Assembly (NCBI GenBank): GCA_030156385.1
Contig: JASGMR010000008.1
Span: forward strand, 1 to 43,322
DNA: 43,322 nucleotides
Origin: Kosmotogales bacterium
GTDB lineage: Bacteria > Thermotogota > Thermotogae > Petrotogales > Kosmotogaceae
Direction: 5' to 3'
Numbering within the stretch: position 1 is the stretch's first letter; each line of letters begins with the position of its first letter. Below the pieces are notes generated by a model. The model ran no database searches. It worked only from the letters and a program-made list of their open reading frames with translations, and was not told the DNA's origin. Below are positions 7,269-15,113 of this stretch, piece after piece. A program made the translations under genes and the position numbers.

Positions 7269-8783
7269 TTAATTAGATAATTCTTCAAAAACTCCTTCTA
7301 GTGCATTATAAGCATTATTAAATGTTTTGTAAAGCTCCATGTATTTTTTGTGATTCCAGGGATTTGGTTTTATAAATTTGACATCTTTTATGAACTTGCT
7401 TCCCTCTTCGTAGGTGATTATTCCCGCACCCACTCCGGCTATGATGGCAGCTCCCATAGAAGTGGCCTCGTCCAGGAACTGAGGAATCGTGATCTCTTTG
7501 TTGAAAATATCCGCGAGAATGTGTTGCCAGTTTCTTCCCTTGGCTCCACCACCGATGACCCTTATTCTTTGAAAATCGGAAATATTTTCCAGGATATCGA
7601 GGATTATTTTCAGATTGAATGTCACCCCTTCGAGCACCGCTCTCAACATGTGAGATTTGTTATGTGAAGCCTTCAATCCGATGAATGATCCCTTCGCATT
7701 CGGATTCCAGTGCGGGCTCCTTTCACCCATTATGTAGGGTAGAAAGAGGAGATTGTCGGAGCAGGGTTGTATTTTGTCTATCATATCATCCATTATCGAG
7801 AATACACTGATTCCCATATTTTTTGCGTTAACTTCTTCAAGACCACACAGTGTATTTTTTATCCAGTTGTATGAGGCACCGCCTGCCTGCATCGTTCCCG
7901 TGGGGCAGAATAACCCCTTGACCGTATGACAGAAATTGAACGTTCTCATTTTTTCGTCGAAGTAAGGTTTGTCCGAGGTGGTACTCAGCCACGAAGAAGA
8001 ACCGAGATATGCGTAGATCTCTCCCGCACTGTTTATTCCGGCACCGGTTGAGGCGCATGCTCCATCACCACCGCCCTGAAAGATCATCGTATTTTTCGAG
8101 AGTCCGAGTTTCTCTGCGATTTCGGGTATTATTTTACCCGTAAAGAAAGTGGACTCAACGATTTCGGGAAGTTTTTCAACATCTATATCCAGAACATCAC
8201 ATATTTCCTTCGACCAGCAAAGATCGTTCACATCAAAAATGTTGGTCATCGAAGCATCCGAATAATCCGTTCTGAATGTGCCGGTCAGTTTCATTACGAT
8301 GTAATCTTTTGCATTCAGGAACTTGTAGGTTTTATTGTAAATATCAGGTTCGTTTTCCTTCATCCAGGCTATTTTTTCTCCGGAGAAGGTTGGAGAAACC
8401 CGCGTTCCGGCAATTTTATACACTCTTTGCATGCCGTATTCTTCGAGTTTTTTTGTTTGCGGAATACTTCGCTGATCGGCCCATATAATGGATCTTCTCA
8501 GTAAATCACCGTTTTTATCCACCGCTACCGCACCCATCATCTGTCCGCTGAAACTCATTGAAACGAGATCATTCGGATTGATACCGGTTTTTTTCATCAG
8601 TAATTTAGTGGACTGCTCGACGGAATTCCACCATTGATTTCCATCCTGTTCCACCATGTTATAACCGGGATAATATGTTTTATATTCGGAGAATTCACTT
8701 CCGACGAGCGTGCCGTCTTTTCTATATAATGTGGCCTTATTCCCCGTGGTTCCGAGGTCGTGGGCCATTAAATATTCTATCAT
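7269..8783 (-). CDS. FGGY-family carbohydrate kinase (xylulokinase-like)
   Basis: A 504-residue sugar kinase with the usual FGGY length. Visible are the N-terminal phosphate loop D-L-G-T-T-G-N-K (residues 9-16), S-F-S-G-Q-M-M-G near 78-85, I-I-W-A-D-Q-R-S, the catalytic aspartate in Q-G-G-G-D-G-A, and the C-terminal ATP-site loop I-G-G-G-A-K-G. The layout is closest to XylB (D-xylulose kinase), but FGGY kinases vary widely in substrate (xylulose, erythrulose, ribulose, dihydroxyacetone). In this operon a ketose produced by the zinc dehydrogenase is a likely substrate. The ATG directly follows the stop of the PfkB kinase gene, with GGAG upstream. Confidence 0.9.
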   Translation of the reverse strand: MIEYLMAHDLGTTGNKATLYRKDGTLVGSEFSEYKTYYPGYNMVEQDGNQWWNSVEQSTKLLMKKTGINPNDLVSMSFSGQMMGAVAVDKNGDLLRRSIIWADQRSIPQTKKLEEYGMQRVYKIAGTRVSPTFSGEKIAWMKENEPDIYNKTYKFLNAKDYIVMKLTGTFRTDYSDASMTNIFDVNDLCWSKEICDVLDIDVEKLPEIVESTFFTGKIIPEIAEKLGLSKNTMIFQGGGDGACASTGAGINSAGEIYAYLGSSSWLSTTSDKPYFDEKMRTFNFCHTVKGLFCPTGTMQAGGASYNWIKNTLCGLEEVNAKNMGISVFSIMDDMIDKIQPCSDNLLFLPYIMGERSPHWNPNAKGSFIGLKASHNKSHMLRAVLEGVTFNLKIILDILENISDFQRIRVIGGGAKGRNWQHILADIFNKEITIPQFLDEATSMGAAIIAGVGAGIITYEEGSKFIKDVKFIKPNPWNHKKYMELYKTFNNAYNALEGVFEELSN

Positions 8784-9710
8784 TTATATCACTCCAAAAG
8801 ATTCTCTGTAAAATTTTTCGATTTCATTTTCTTCGGGCATGGAAGGTGAAGTACCGAATCTTGTAGTTGAAATTGCGGCTCCCACCATAGCATATTTTAT
8901 AGATGTTTCAAGATTCCTGCCCTTTGCCATGTATGCGGAGAATATTCCTGCAAAGGCGTCTCCCGCTCCCGTGGTATCAATCGTTTTGACACTGCAGACG
9001 GGCAGTATTTCCTCGTTGACTTTTTCACAATATACACCGTTGTCTCCGAGAGTTATTATCACCGTATCCACGTATTCTTTGAGTTTGTCCGAAGCTTTTT
9101 TTGCGCTTTCCCTGTCTTTTACCTGTATTCCCGTTATCTGAGAGGCCTCCACCTCATTTGGAATTATGATATTCACTTTTTGCAGCATTTTCATATCGAA
9201 TTCTTTCACGGGAGCCGGATTTAAAACTACGAGCAATCCCTTTTCGGAAGCTATGTTTATAGCCTCATTGGTGGCTTGCAGATTGCTTTCGAACTGTGTT
9301 AAAAACACTTTGCTGTCATTGAACATACCGGCATTATTTTTCACTTCATCAGGAGTCAGTTCATTACAGGCTTCCGGGGCAACTGCGATGGCGTTCGCAC
9401 CGTTATTTTCGTTCACCACTATCAATGCTACACCGGTTCCGGTTTTTTCTGATTCAAGAAGATATTTTTTCGAGATCTTAAATTTATCAAAAGCATCCTT
9501 CACATAAGAATTGAACAGGTCTTTTCCGATCTTCGTCATAAATTCAACATTCACTCCCGCCATTCTAGCGGCAACGGCCTGATTGAAACCTTTACCTCCG
9601 GGACCCATTTTAAACGGACCGGAAAAAACCGTTTCACCTACCACGGGAATGTGTGGGGCAAGACAGGTGAGATCCATAACATAACTTCCGAATACTACTA
9701 CTTTTGACAT
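8784..9710 (-). CDS. PfkB-family sugar kinase (ribokinase-like)
   Basis: A 308-residue kinase of the ribokinase branch. The first PfkB signature appears as G-P-G-G-K-G-x-N-Q-A near residues 36-45 and the second as D-T-T-G-A-G-D-A-F-A-G near residue 243, with the catalytic base in G-A-G-D. The N-terminal strand V-V-F-G-S-Y-V-M-D-L is typical. Ribokinase and deoxyribokinase cannot be told apart by eye; the DeoC-like aldolase in the operon makes deoxyribokinase activity worth considering. A GGGAGG site lies nine bases before the ATG. Confidence 0.9.
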   Translation of the reverse strand: MSKVVVFGSYVMDLTCLAPHIPVVGETVFSGPFKMGPGGKGFNQAVAARMAGVNVEFMTKIGKDLFNSYVKDAFDKFKISKKYLLESEKTGTGVALIVVNENNGANAIAVAPEACNELTPDEVKNNAGMFNDSKVFLTQFESNLQATNEAINIASEKGLLVVLNPAPVKEFDMKMLQKVNIIIPNEVEASQITGIQVKDRESAKKASDKLKEYVDTVIITLGDNGVYCEKVNEEILPVCSVKTIDTTGAGDAFAGIFSAYMAKGRNLETSIKYAMVGAAISTTRFGTSPSMPEENEIEKFYRESFGVI

Positions 9711-9726
9711 ATCTGTTTTCCTCCCG

Positions 9727-10386
9727 TTATATAACCCATTTCTTGTTTTTGATACTTTTCCAGTCTTTATCGAAGTTCAAGATAGCATTTTTTACCAGTT
9801 CATTCTCGAAAATTGATGAATAAAGATCGGCGGAGATGGTTATATTATCGACTCCATAATTAATAACGGTTCTTATCTGTTCCAGATTTTTAAAACTGGC
9901 GGCCACTATTTCACAATTTTTCTCATTGGCCCTGATGTATTCCTGCATCATTTTGACATGTTCGATCGGTATTCCCGCATTTTCCATTCTGTTCACATAT
10001 GGAGCGATGAATTCCGTACCCGATTCAATCGACAGAACCGCCTGTTCATAAGAATAAATTGCCGTGACGAGTGTTCTGCATGAATTCTTCTCGAGTTCCT
10101 TCGCCACAGCCAGCCCGTAACCTGAAAATGGTATTTTTATAATAATTCTTTCCGGATTGATTTTGTTGATTTCTTTTCCTTCTTTGATCAGATCATCGTA
10201 ATTATCTGAAGTGGCCTGAACGAATAAATCTCCATCGGTTATTTCCAATATTTCATTGATAACTTCAAGAGGTGGTCTTTCTGCTTTCCTGATAATAGAG
10301 GGATTTGTAGAGACTCCCGAAAATATTCCGATTTTGTACAGTTTTTTAATTTTTTCCGTATTGCCATCATCAATATAAAGATTCAT
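9727..10386 (-). CDS. Fructose-6-phosphate aldolase/TalC-type small transaldolase
   Basis: A 219-residue single-domain Schiff-base aldolase. The N-terminus L-Y-I-D-D-G, the motif V-S-T-N-P-S-I-I and the lysine in I-I-I-K-I-P (K84) mark the small transaldolase group. Residue 57 in L-F-V-Q-A is Gln; in E. coli FSA the matching Gln59 replaces the Glu of true transaldolases, so aldol cleavage of fructose 6-phosphate into dihydroxyacetone and glyceraldehyde 3-phosphate is more likely than transaldolase activity. A-P-Y-V-N-R and the C-terminal D-W-K also resemble FSA. Start ATG 10386 has GGAGG five bases upstream; an in-frame TTG at 10398 overlaps that site and is rejected. It lies behind an intra-operon hairpin. 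Confidence 0.87.
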   Translation of the reverse strand: MNLYIDDGNTEKIKKLYKIGIFSGVSTNPSIIRKAERPPLEVINEILEITDGDLFVQATSDNYDDLIKEGKEINKINPERIIIKIPFSGYGLAVAKELEKNSCRTLVTAIYSYEQAVLSIESGTEFIAPYVNRMENAGIPIEHVKMMQEYIRANEKNCEIVAASFKNLEQIRTVINYGVDNITISADLYSSIFENELVKNAILNFDKDWKSIKNKKWVI

Positions 10387-10410
10387 TTCTACCTCCAATT
10401 ATTCAAAATA

Positions 10411-10430
10411 AGCCGGGTTATCTCCCGGCT
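10411..10430 (-). terminator. Intra-operon hairpin, partial terminator
   Basis: A GC-rich seven-base stem (AGCCGGG at 10411-10417 with CCCGGCT at 10424-10430) with a six-base loop, followed on the minus strand by TATTTTG. It separates the transport half of the operon from the catabolic half. The U run is broken, so partial termination or mRNA 3'-end protection is more likely than full stop. Confidence 0.65.
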
Positions 10431-10440
10431 GTTTAAAAAT

Positions 10441-10839
10441 TTATCTTTTTATTTCTGCTATTTCCAATAATTCCCCGCCGGGGCCATTGAAAGTGTTATA
10501 TAATGTTTTCCCATTGAAAACGCTTATGGGTTCCTCCGATTCGAGTTCTACTCCTTTATCTTTCAGATAGTTCATGGCTTCATCTATATCGTCCACTAGA
10601 AAGGAGATGTGTTGAATGTGTGATTCTTCAGTGGCTGCAAAGTTTTTTTCGTTTGAATTATCGAAGCACATCAATTCTAATTCACATCCTTTTCCCTTTA
10701 AAAACGCGACGGTCAGATTTTTTTCGGGGAGCCTTTCTTCAAAATCGAGTTCGAGACCGATCAATTCCATATAAAATTTTTTCGCTTCCTCTAAGTTTGG
10801 AACCTCTATTCCGATATGATAAAAATTATTGAGCAGCAT
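10441..10839 (-). CDS. VOC (glyoxalase/dioxygenase superfamily) metalloprotein
   Basis: A 132-residue protein with two beta-alpha-beta-beta-beta modules. The four expected metal ligands are in place: H8 in Y-H-I-G-I-E-V, a Glu in E-L-E-L-M (E53 or E55), H77 in Q-H-I-S-F and E126 in G-E-L-L-E-I. The family includes glyoxalase I, epimerases and lyases. Triose-producing aldolases in the same operon can give rise to methylglyoxal, so detoxification is one possible role; an epimerase or isomerase acting on a pathway intermediate is another. Its ATG overlaps the end of the permease gene by 14 bases. Confidence 0.82.
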   Translation of the reverse strand: MLLNNFYHIGIEVPNLEEAKKFYMELIGLELDFEERLPEKNLTVAFLKGKGCELELMCFDNSNEKNFAATEESHIQHISFLVDDIDEAMNYLKDKGVELESEEPISVFNGKTLYNTFNGPGGELLEIAEIKR

Positions 10840-11827
10840 TTACTTTTTTCCCCTTTCCAAAAATTTTCGGTCTTCTTCCTCTGCTCTTGAAGAACGTATC
10901 GAAGAAAACGGCCAGAACGATGATCGCACCTATAACCATCTGCATTATGAAAGGATCGATTCCCATCAGATTTCCACCGTTTTTGATCGTCTGTATTATC
11001 AGAGCACCGAGAACTGTTCCGAGAGCGGTACCCACTCCACCGGTCATACTCGCTCCACCGATGACAACCGAAGCTATAGCATCGAGCTCATAACTCTGCC
11101 CCGCAGTCGGGACACCTGAAGCCAGTCTTGTTGAGAGCATCAAACCTGCTATACCACAGAGTACCGCACCCACTATATAGAAGAAGTACATGTTCAATCT
11201 GATATTTATACCGGACAATCTTGCCGCCTCCGGATTACTACCTATAGCGTAAAGGTTTCTTCCGAACTTGGTATATTTCATAACCAGTCCCGCTATAACG
11301 GCTATCACAATCCATGTCCACGCAAGAGCGGGAAGTCCCAGGAAATCCGCGGATGAGAAGGCTTTGAATTCTTTTGGCAAACCAGTTATCATACGTCCGT
11401 TCGAAATATACATGACAAGTCCCCTCACCGCCGTCATCATACCGAGAGTGGCTATGAAGGGGGGGACCTTCCCGTCATGAATCGCAATACCATTGACCAA
11501 ACCAACCGCAGCCGATGCCAGCAATGAAATAACGATCGCAAGGGGGATTGACATACCTATGCTTAAATTCGAGGAAGTCATGGTTGCGAAAACCATACCG
11601 GACAAACCGACAACCGAACCTACCGATAAATCGATACCACCCGTTATAATGATGAATGTCATGGCCACCGCAACAACACCGTTTATTGCCGCCTGTCTGA
11701 CGAGATTTGTTATATTAAGCGAGCTTGAAAATCTCCCACCCGTTACAATAGCCAGGAAAACCCACATTAAAATTATTATAATGATAAGATTTCTTTCCGC
11801 AAAGGTCTTTCTGTATTTTTTAGCCAT
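10826..11827 (-). CDS. Ribose-type sugar ABC transporter, permease
   Basis: A 333-residue integral membrane protein of the RbsC/XylH family with about nine hydrophobic segments. Characteristic stretches are I-I-T-G-G-I-D-L-S-V-G-S near residue 60, P-P-F-I-A-T-L-G-M near 123 and V-V-I-G-G-A-S-M-T-G-G-V-G near 255. It forms the membrane channel of an importer with the ATPase encoded just upstream and the lipoprotein-free binding protein at 14127-15086. Its ATG overlaps the ATPase stop (ATGGCTAA). Confidence 0.94.
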   Translation of the reverse strand: MAKKYRKTFAERNLIIIIILMWVFLAIVTGGRFSSSLNITNLVRQAAINGVVAVAMTFIIITGGIDLSVGSVVGLSGMVFATMTSSNLSIGMSIPLAIVISLLASAAVGLVNGIAIHDGKVPPFIATLGMMTAVRGLVMYISNGRMITGLPKEFKAFSSADFLGLPALAWTWIVIAVIAGLVMKYTKFGRNLYAIGSNPEAARLSGINIRLNMYFFYIVGAVLCGIAGLMLSTRLASGVPTAGQSYELDAIASVVIGGASMTGGVGTALGTVLGALIIQTIKNGGNLMGIDPFIMQMVIGAIIVLAVFFDTFFKSRGRRPKIFGKGKKVNAAQ

Positions 11828-13352
11828 TTAAAACTTCCTCCTTCAAATCAGCATTGCTATAATATTTCATTGCAAGTGTCAGCAACAATTCTTCGGAAAA
11901 ATCTTTTCTTTCCACTTCACCGGCGACTCTTCCGTTGGATATAACGATAACTCTGTCCGACATTCCCAGGAGTTCCGGAAAGTATGAGGATATTAATATT
12001 ATTCCCTTGTCCTGTTCGAGAATTTTTCCAAACAGTTTATATATCTCGGATTTTGTACCGACGTCTATTCCCACTGTAGGTTCGTCGAAAATGAGAACGT
12101 CCGGATTTTTTGCCAGCCATCTTCCTATTATTACTTTCTGCTGGTTTCCACCGCTGAGTTCCGAGACCTTTTGAAACGGTCCACCGACTTTTATCGAAAG
12201 TTTTTCTATATATTCGTCGGCCAATTTAGCCGTTTTTCTGTAATTTATAATTCCGGCATTTATCGATCTTTCATAATTTATAATATTGATATTGAAATCA
12301 ACATCCTGGGGAAGAAACAACCCTAAATCCTTTCTATCTTCGGGCAAATATCCCAGTCCGTTTTTTAACGAATCGTTCGGTTTTTTTATTTTTACTTCGT
12401 TACCATTTATATGAATGGTTCCTCTTTGAATTTTATCCACACCGTAAACTGCTCTTGCGATTTCTGTTCTACCTGCTCCAACCAGTCCAAAGAAACCAAG
12501 AATTTCTTTTCTTTTTACGCTGAAGGAAATATCTGTAAATTTTTCACCCGAGAGATTTTCAACTCTCAATATCTCTTTTCCAGGTTCAAATTCTTTTTTG
12601 GAATACATTTCGGAAATTTCTCTTCCAACCATCAACGGTATCAATGATTCCTCGTCAAGTGTATTGCTGGGAACGGTATCGACTACCATTCCATCCTTAA
12701 GAATCGTTATGGTATCACAAACCTGGAAAACTTCTTCTAAATTATGTGAAATATAAATTATCGCAATTCCTTTTTCTTTCAATTCCTTTATTATTCTGAA
12801 AAGAATTTTCGTTTCGCTTTTCGTGAGCATCGCAGTCGGTTCATCGAATATAACCACTTCAGGATTATGCCACAGAGCAGCAGCGATTGTTACCATTTCA
12901 CTTTCTGCAACACTCAACTCACTGAGGTTCTTTCTCACGGGTATATCCAGGCCGAGGTCTTTCATAAATTTTTCCGATTCAGCATACATTTTTTTCCAGT
13001 TTATAAAACCACCTTTTCCCGGTTGTGCACCGAGGAAAAAGTTTTCGGCAACCGTTAAATCCTTTGCAAGCATTACTGCCTGATAGACGGCGTAAACCCC
13101 CATGTTTTTAGATATGAGGGGTGAATTTCTTTTGATCTGTTTTCCGCATATATATAAATCGCCACGGTCTTTTGTGTAGGCTCCTGTGACTATTTTTATC
13201 AAAGTTGATTTTCCCGCGCCGTTTTCACCGACCAATGCCCTGACTTCACCTTTTCTCACTTCCAACGATACGTCGGTAAGAGCTTTAACGGCCGGAAACT
13301 CTTTATTAACTTTTTCAATCTTGAGAGCTACTTCTCCAAACTTTTCCGGCAT
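11820..13352 (-). CDS. Ribose-type sugar ABC transporter, ATP-binding protein
   Basis: A 510-residue protein with two fused nucleotide-binding domains, as in RbsA/MglA. The first has a canonical Walker A (G-E-N-G-A-G-K-S-T, near residue 43), an altered signature L-S-V-A-E and Walker B V-V-I-F-D-E-P. The second has the usual degenerate Walker A G-L-V-G-A-G-R-T-E, signature L-S-G-G-N-Q-Q-K and Walker B V-L-I-F-D-E-P. Start ATG 13352 is chosen because AAGGAG stands eight bases upstream; the GTG at 13361 overlaps that site. It lies directly after the DeoC-like gene. Confidence 0.94.
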   Translation of the reverse strand: MPEKFGEVALKIEKVNKEFPAVKALTDVSLEVRKGEVRALVGENGAGKSTLIKIVTGAYTKDRGDLYICGKQIKRNSPLISKNMGVYAVYQAVMLAKDLTVAENFFLGAQPGKGGFINWKKMYAESEKFMKDLGLDIPVRKNLSELSVAESEMVTIAAALWHNPEVVIFDEPTAMLTKSETKILFRIIKELKEKGIAIIYISHNLEEVFQVCDTITILKDGMVVDTVPSNTLDEESLIPLMVGREISEMYSKKEFEPGKEILRVENLSGEKFTDISFSVKRKEILGFFGLVGAGRTEIARAVYGVDKIQRGTIHINGNEVKIKKPNDSLKNGLGYLPEDRKDLGLFLPQDVDFNINIINYERSINAGIINYRKTAKLADEYIEKLSIKVGGPFQKVSELSGGNQQKVIIGRWLAKNPDVLIFDEPTVGIDVGTKSEIYKLFGKILEQDKGIILISSYFPELLGMSDRVIVISNGRVAGEVERKDFSEELLLTLAMKYYSNADLKEEVLNG

Positions 13353-13364
13353 ATACGCCACTCC

Positions 13365-14054
13365 TTAATCTTTATATTTTTCGTTGTATTCATTAAGTAT
13401 TGATAAACTGGCACTCGCACCAAAAATATTTGCACCTGCATCAAGATATTCTTCTACCTGGGGCAGAGTTTTTACTCCTCCGGATACTTTGATTTTTTTA
13501 TCGCCTTGCGTTACGGAATAAATTAGTTTCACGTCATTTACAGTCGTTTTTCTTGGTCCAAAACCCGTACCAGTCTTTATAAAATCTATGGTCGGTATTT
13601 CCATGATCACTTCTGAAATCTTAACTATCTCATCGTCCGTCAGCCTTGATGTCTCTATTATTATTTTTGCAATCCTGTCGAATTTTTTTACTCTTTCGGA
13701 AATCGTCTTCAATTCTTGTTTAACATCATCCCATTTTTCAGATTTCACAAGTGAAATGTTTGCGACCATATCAAAATCTGTAGTCTCTTTACCGAGATTT
13801 GCATAAAAATCTATTTCATTCAATTTCAGCTCTGTTGGAACATAACCAAACGGAAAGCCGACTCCTATATTCACACCGACATCGGTCCCTTTAACTTTTT
13901 TAACAGCATATGGAACCGCGTACCATGGAACAACAACGTTCCTGAAATTGTATTCCAATGATTCATCAATGATATCTTCTATCTGTTGCCAGGTAGCTTC
14001 CGGTTTAAGTAAAGTGTTATCAAATAATCTGTTGAAATTTTCTATTTTTTTCAA
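13365..14054 (-). CDS. Divergent DeoC-family (deoxyribose-phosphate) aldolase
   Basis: A 229-residue class I aldolase-fold protein. The Schiff-base lysine lies in F-I-K-T-G-T-G-F (K160; K-T-S-T-G-F in DeoC), the second catalytic lysine in I-K-V-S-G-G (K189) and the aspartate in D-F-D-M-V-A-N (D95). Departures from DeoC are N13 in N-T-L-L-K-P instead of His, loss of the usual Cys near residue 42 (V-V-V-P-W-Y) and K-T-G-T-G-F for K-T-S-T-G-F. Carbonyl chemistry is therefore intact while the substrate site has changed. It could cleave 2-deoxyribose 5-phosphate or a related sugar phosphate. TTG 14054 is the start, with GGAGG six bases before it. The gene sits between the binding-protein and ATPase genes. 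Confidence 0.82.
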   Translation of the reverse strand: MKKIENFNRLFDNTLLKPEATWQQIEDIIDESLEYNFRNVVVPWYAVPYAVKKVKGTDVGVNIGVGFPFGYVPTELKLNEIDFYANLGKETTDFDMVANISLVKSEKWDDVKQELKTISERVKKFDRIAKIIIETSRLTDDEIVKISEVIMEIPTIDFIKTGTGFGPRKTTVNDVKLIYSVTQGDKKIKVSGGVKTLPQVEEYLDAGANIFGASASLSILNEYNEKYKD

Positions 14055-14083
14055 AACAAGCCTCCAAAAATTATTAAAAATAT

Positions 14084-14110
14084 GCAGTCTGGTATTAAAA
14101 ACCAGACTGC
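14084..14110 (-). terminator. Hairpin after binding-protein gene, partial terminator
   Basis: A perfect nine-base stem (14084-14092 with 14102-14110) directly after the substrate-binding protein gene, followed on the minus strand by ATATTTTTAATAATTTTT. It probably ends or slows part of the transcripts, so that more binding protein than ATPase and permease is made. Confidence 0.75.
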
Positions 14111-14126
14111 TAAAAATTATTTATTA

Positions 14127-15086
14127 TTAATATCTCTGTCTTGTGAATGGATCAAGAATTCCTGTTGATTCATCAACAACATCAGGAGTTATAACGTAAA
14201 CACCCGTGTCGAAATATGAAGGGAATGCTTCTCCTTTGAGAGCCATGAATGCGAACATAACACCCTTGTAACCCATTCCGTGTGGATCCTGTACGATTAA
14301 ACCTTTCAATGCACCTGATTTGACTGCTTCAACTTCCAGAGGATCGGAGTCGTATGCAACTGCAATAACCTTTTCTCCTAAACCCTGTTCTTCAATGACC
14401 CTTGCAACACCGTCACCACTGTGGTTGTTGTCTGCGAAGAATCCTACAATATCATTGTTTGCAATGAGTAAGTCTTCTGTGGCATTTGCTCCTTTTGCGA
14501 TATCGTTGTCTATATATCTTGTAGGAAGAATTTCAAGATCGGGAGCAATTTCGGCCATTCTCGCTTTGAAACCATCGTCTCTGTCTACTAATACCTGTAC
14601 ACCTGCCATAGCACTGATGAGACCGATTTTACCCTCTAATGCAATGCCTCTGTCTTCCAGATTCTTTACCAACAAATCCGCTGCCAACGATCCACCTTTT
14701 GCATTATCCGTTGCCAGGAATGCCGTATAACCTGTGTCGTATACGAAGTTATCGATTAATACAATAGGAATTCCTGCTTCGTATGCATCGTTTAAAATTG
14801 CCGAAGGAGCGTCCGAACTCGTTGATGACATAACAATAGCATCCGGCATCGTGCTTACAACATTTTCCAGAATAGCAATTTGCTGATCGATATCGGATTC
14901 AGATGGGGGTCCGTATACTGTTACGTTTATTGCGCCATCCAGATCGTACTCTGCATTTTTTGCACCTACGATTGTGTACTGCCAGAAATCTGAATCAGTT
15001 GCTTTAACTATAAAGGCGATTTCATATGCAGCAAATGTACTAACGGCTACTAAAGCCAATACTAACAATACTAAAAACTTTTTCAT
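14127..15086 (-). CDS. Ribose-type sugar ABC transporter, substrate-binding protein
   Basis: A 319-residue periplasmic-binding protein of the RbsB type. A signal peptide occupies about residues 1-19 (K-K-F-L-V-L-L-V then a hydrophobic core ending in S-T-F-A); there is no lipobox cysteine, so it should be soluble or peripheral. The mature protein starts with E-I-A-F-I-V-K-A-T-D-S-D-F-W, the strand and aromatic clamp typical of the family. Hinge-region motifs include F-L-A-T-D-N and F-F-A-D-N-N. It follows the LacI gene by 27 bases with no separate promoter seen. The start has GGGAGG upstream. Confidence 0.92.
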   Translation of the reverse strand: MKKFLVLLVLALVAVSTFAAYEIAFIVKATDSDFWQYTIVGAKNAEYDLDGAINVTVYGPPSESDIDQQIAILENVVSTMPDAIVMSSTSSDAPSAILNDAYEAGIPIVLIDNFVYDTGYTAFLATDNAKGGSLAADLLVKNLEDRGIALEGKIGLISAMAGVQVLVDRDDGFKARMAEIAPDLEILPTRYIDNDIAKGANATEDLLIANNDIVGFFADNNHSGDGVARVIEEQGLGEKVIAVAYDSDPLEVEAVKSGALKGLIVQDPHGMGYKGVMFAFMALKGEAFPSYFDTGVYVITPDVVDESTGILDPFTRQRY

Positions 15087-15113
15087 GTTACTAACCTCCC
15101 TTTAAAAGATAGT

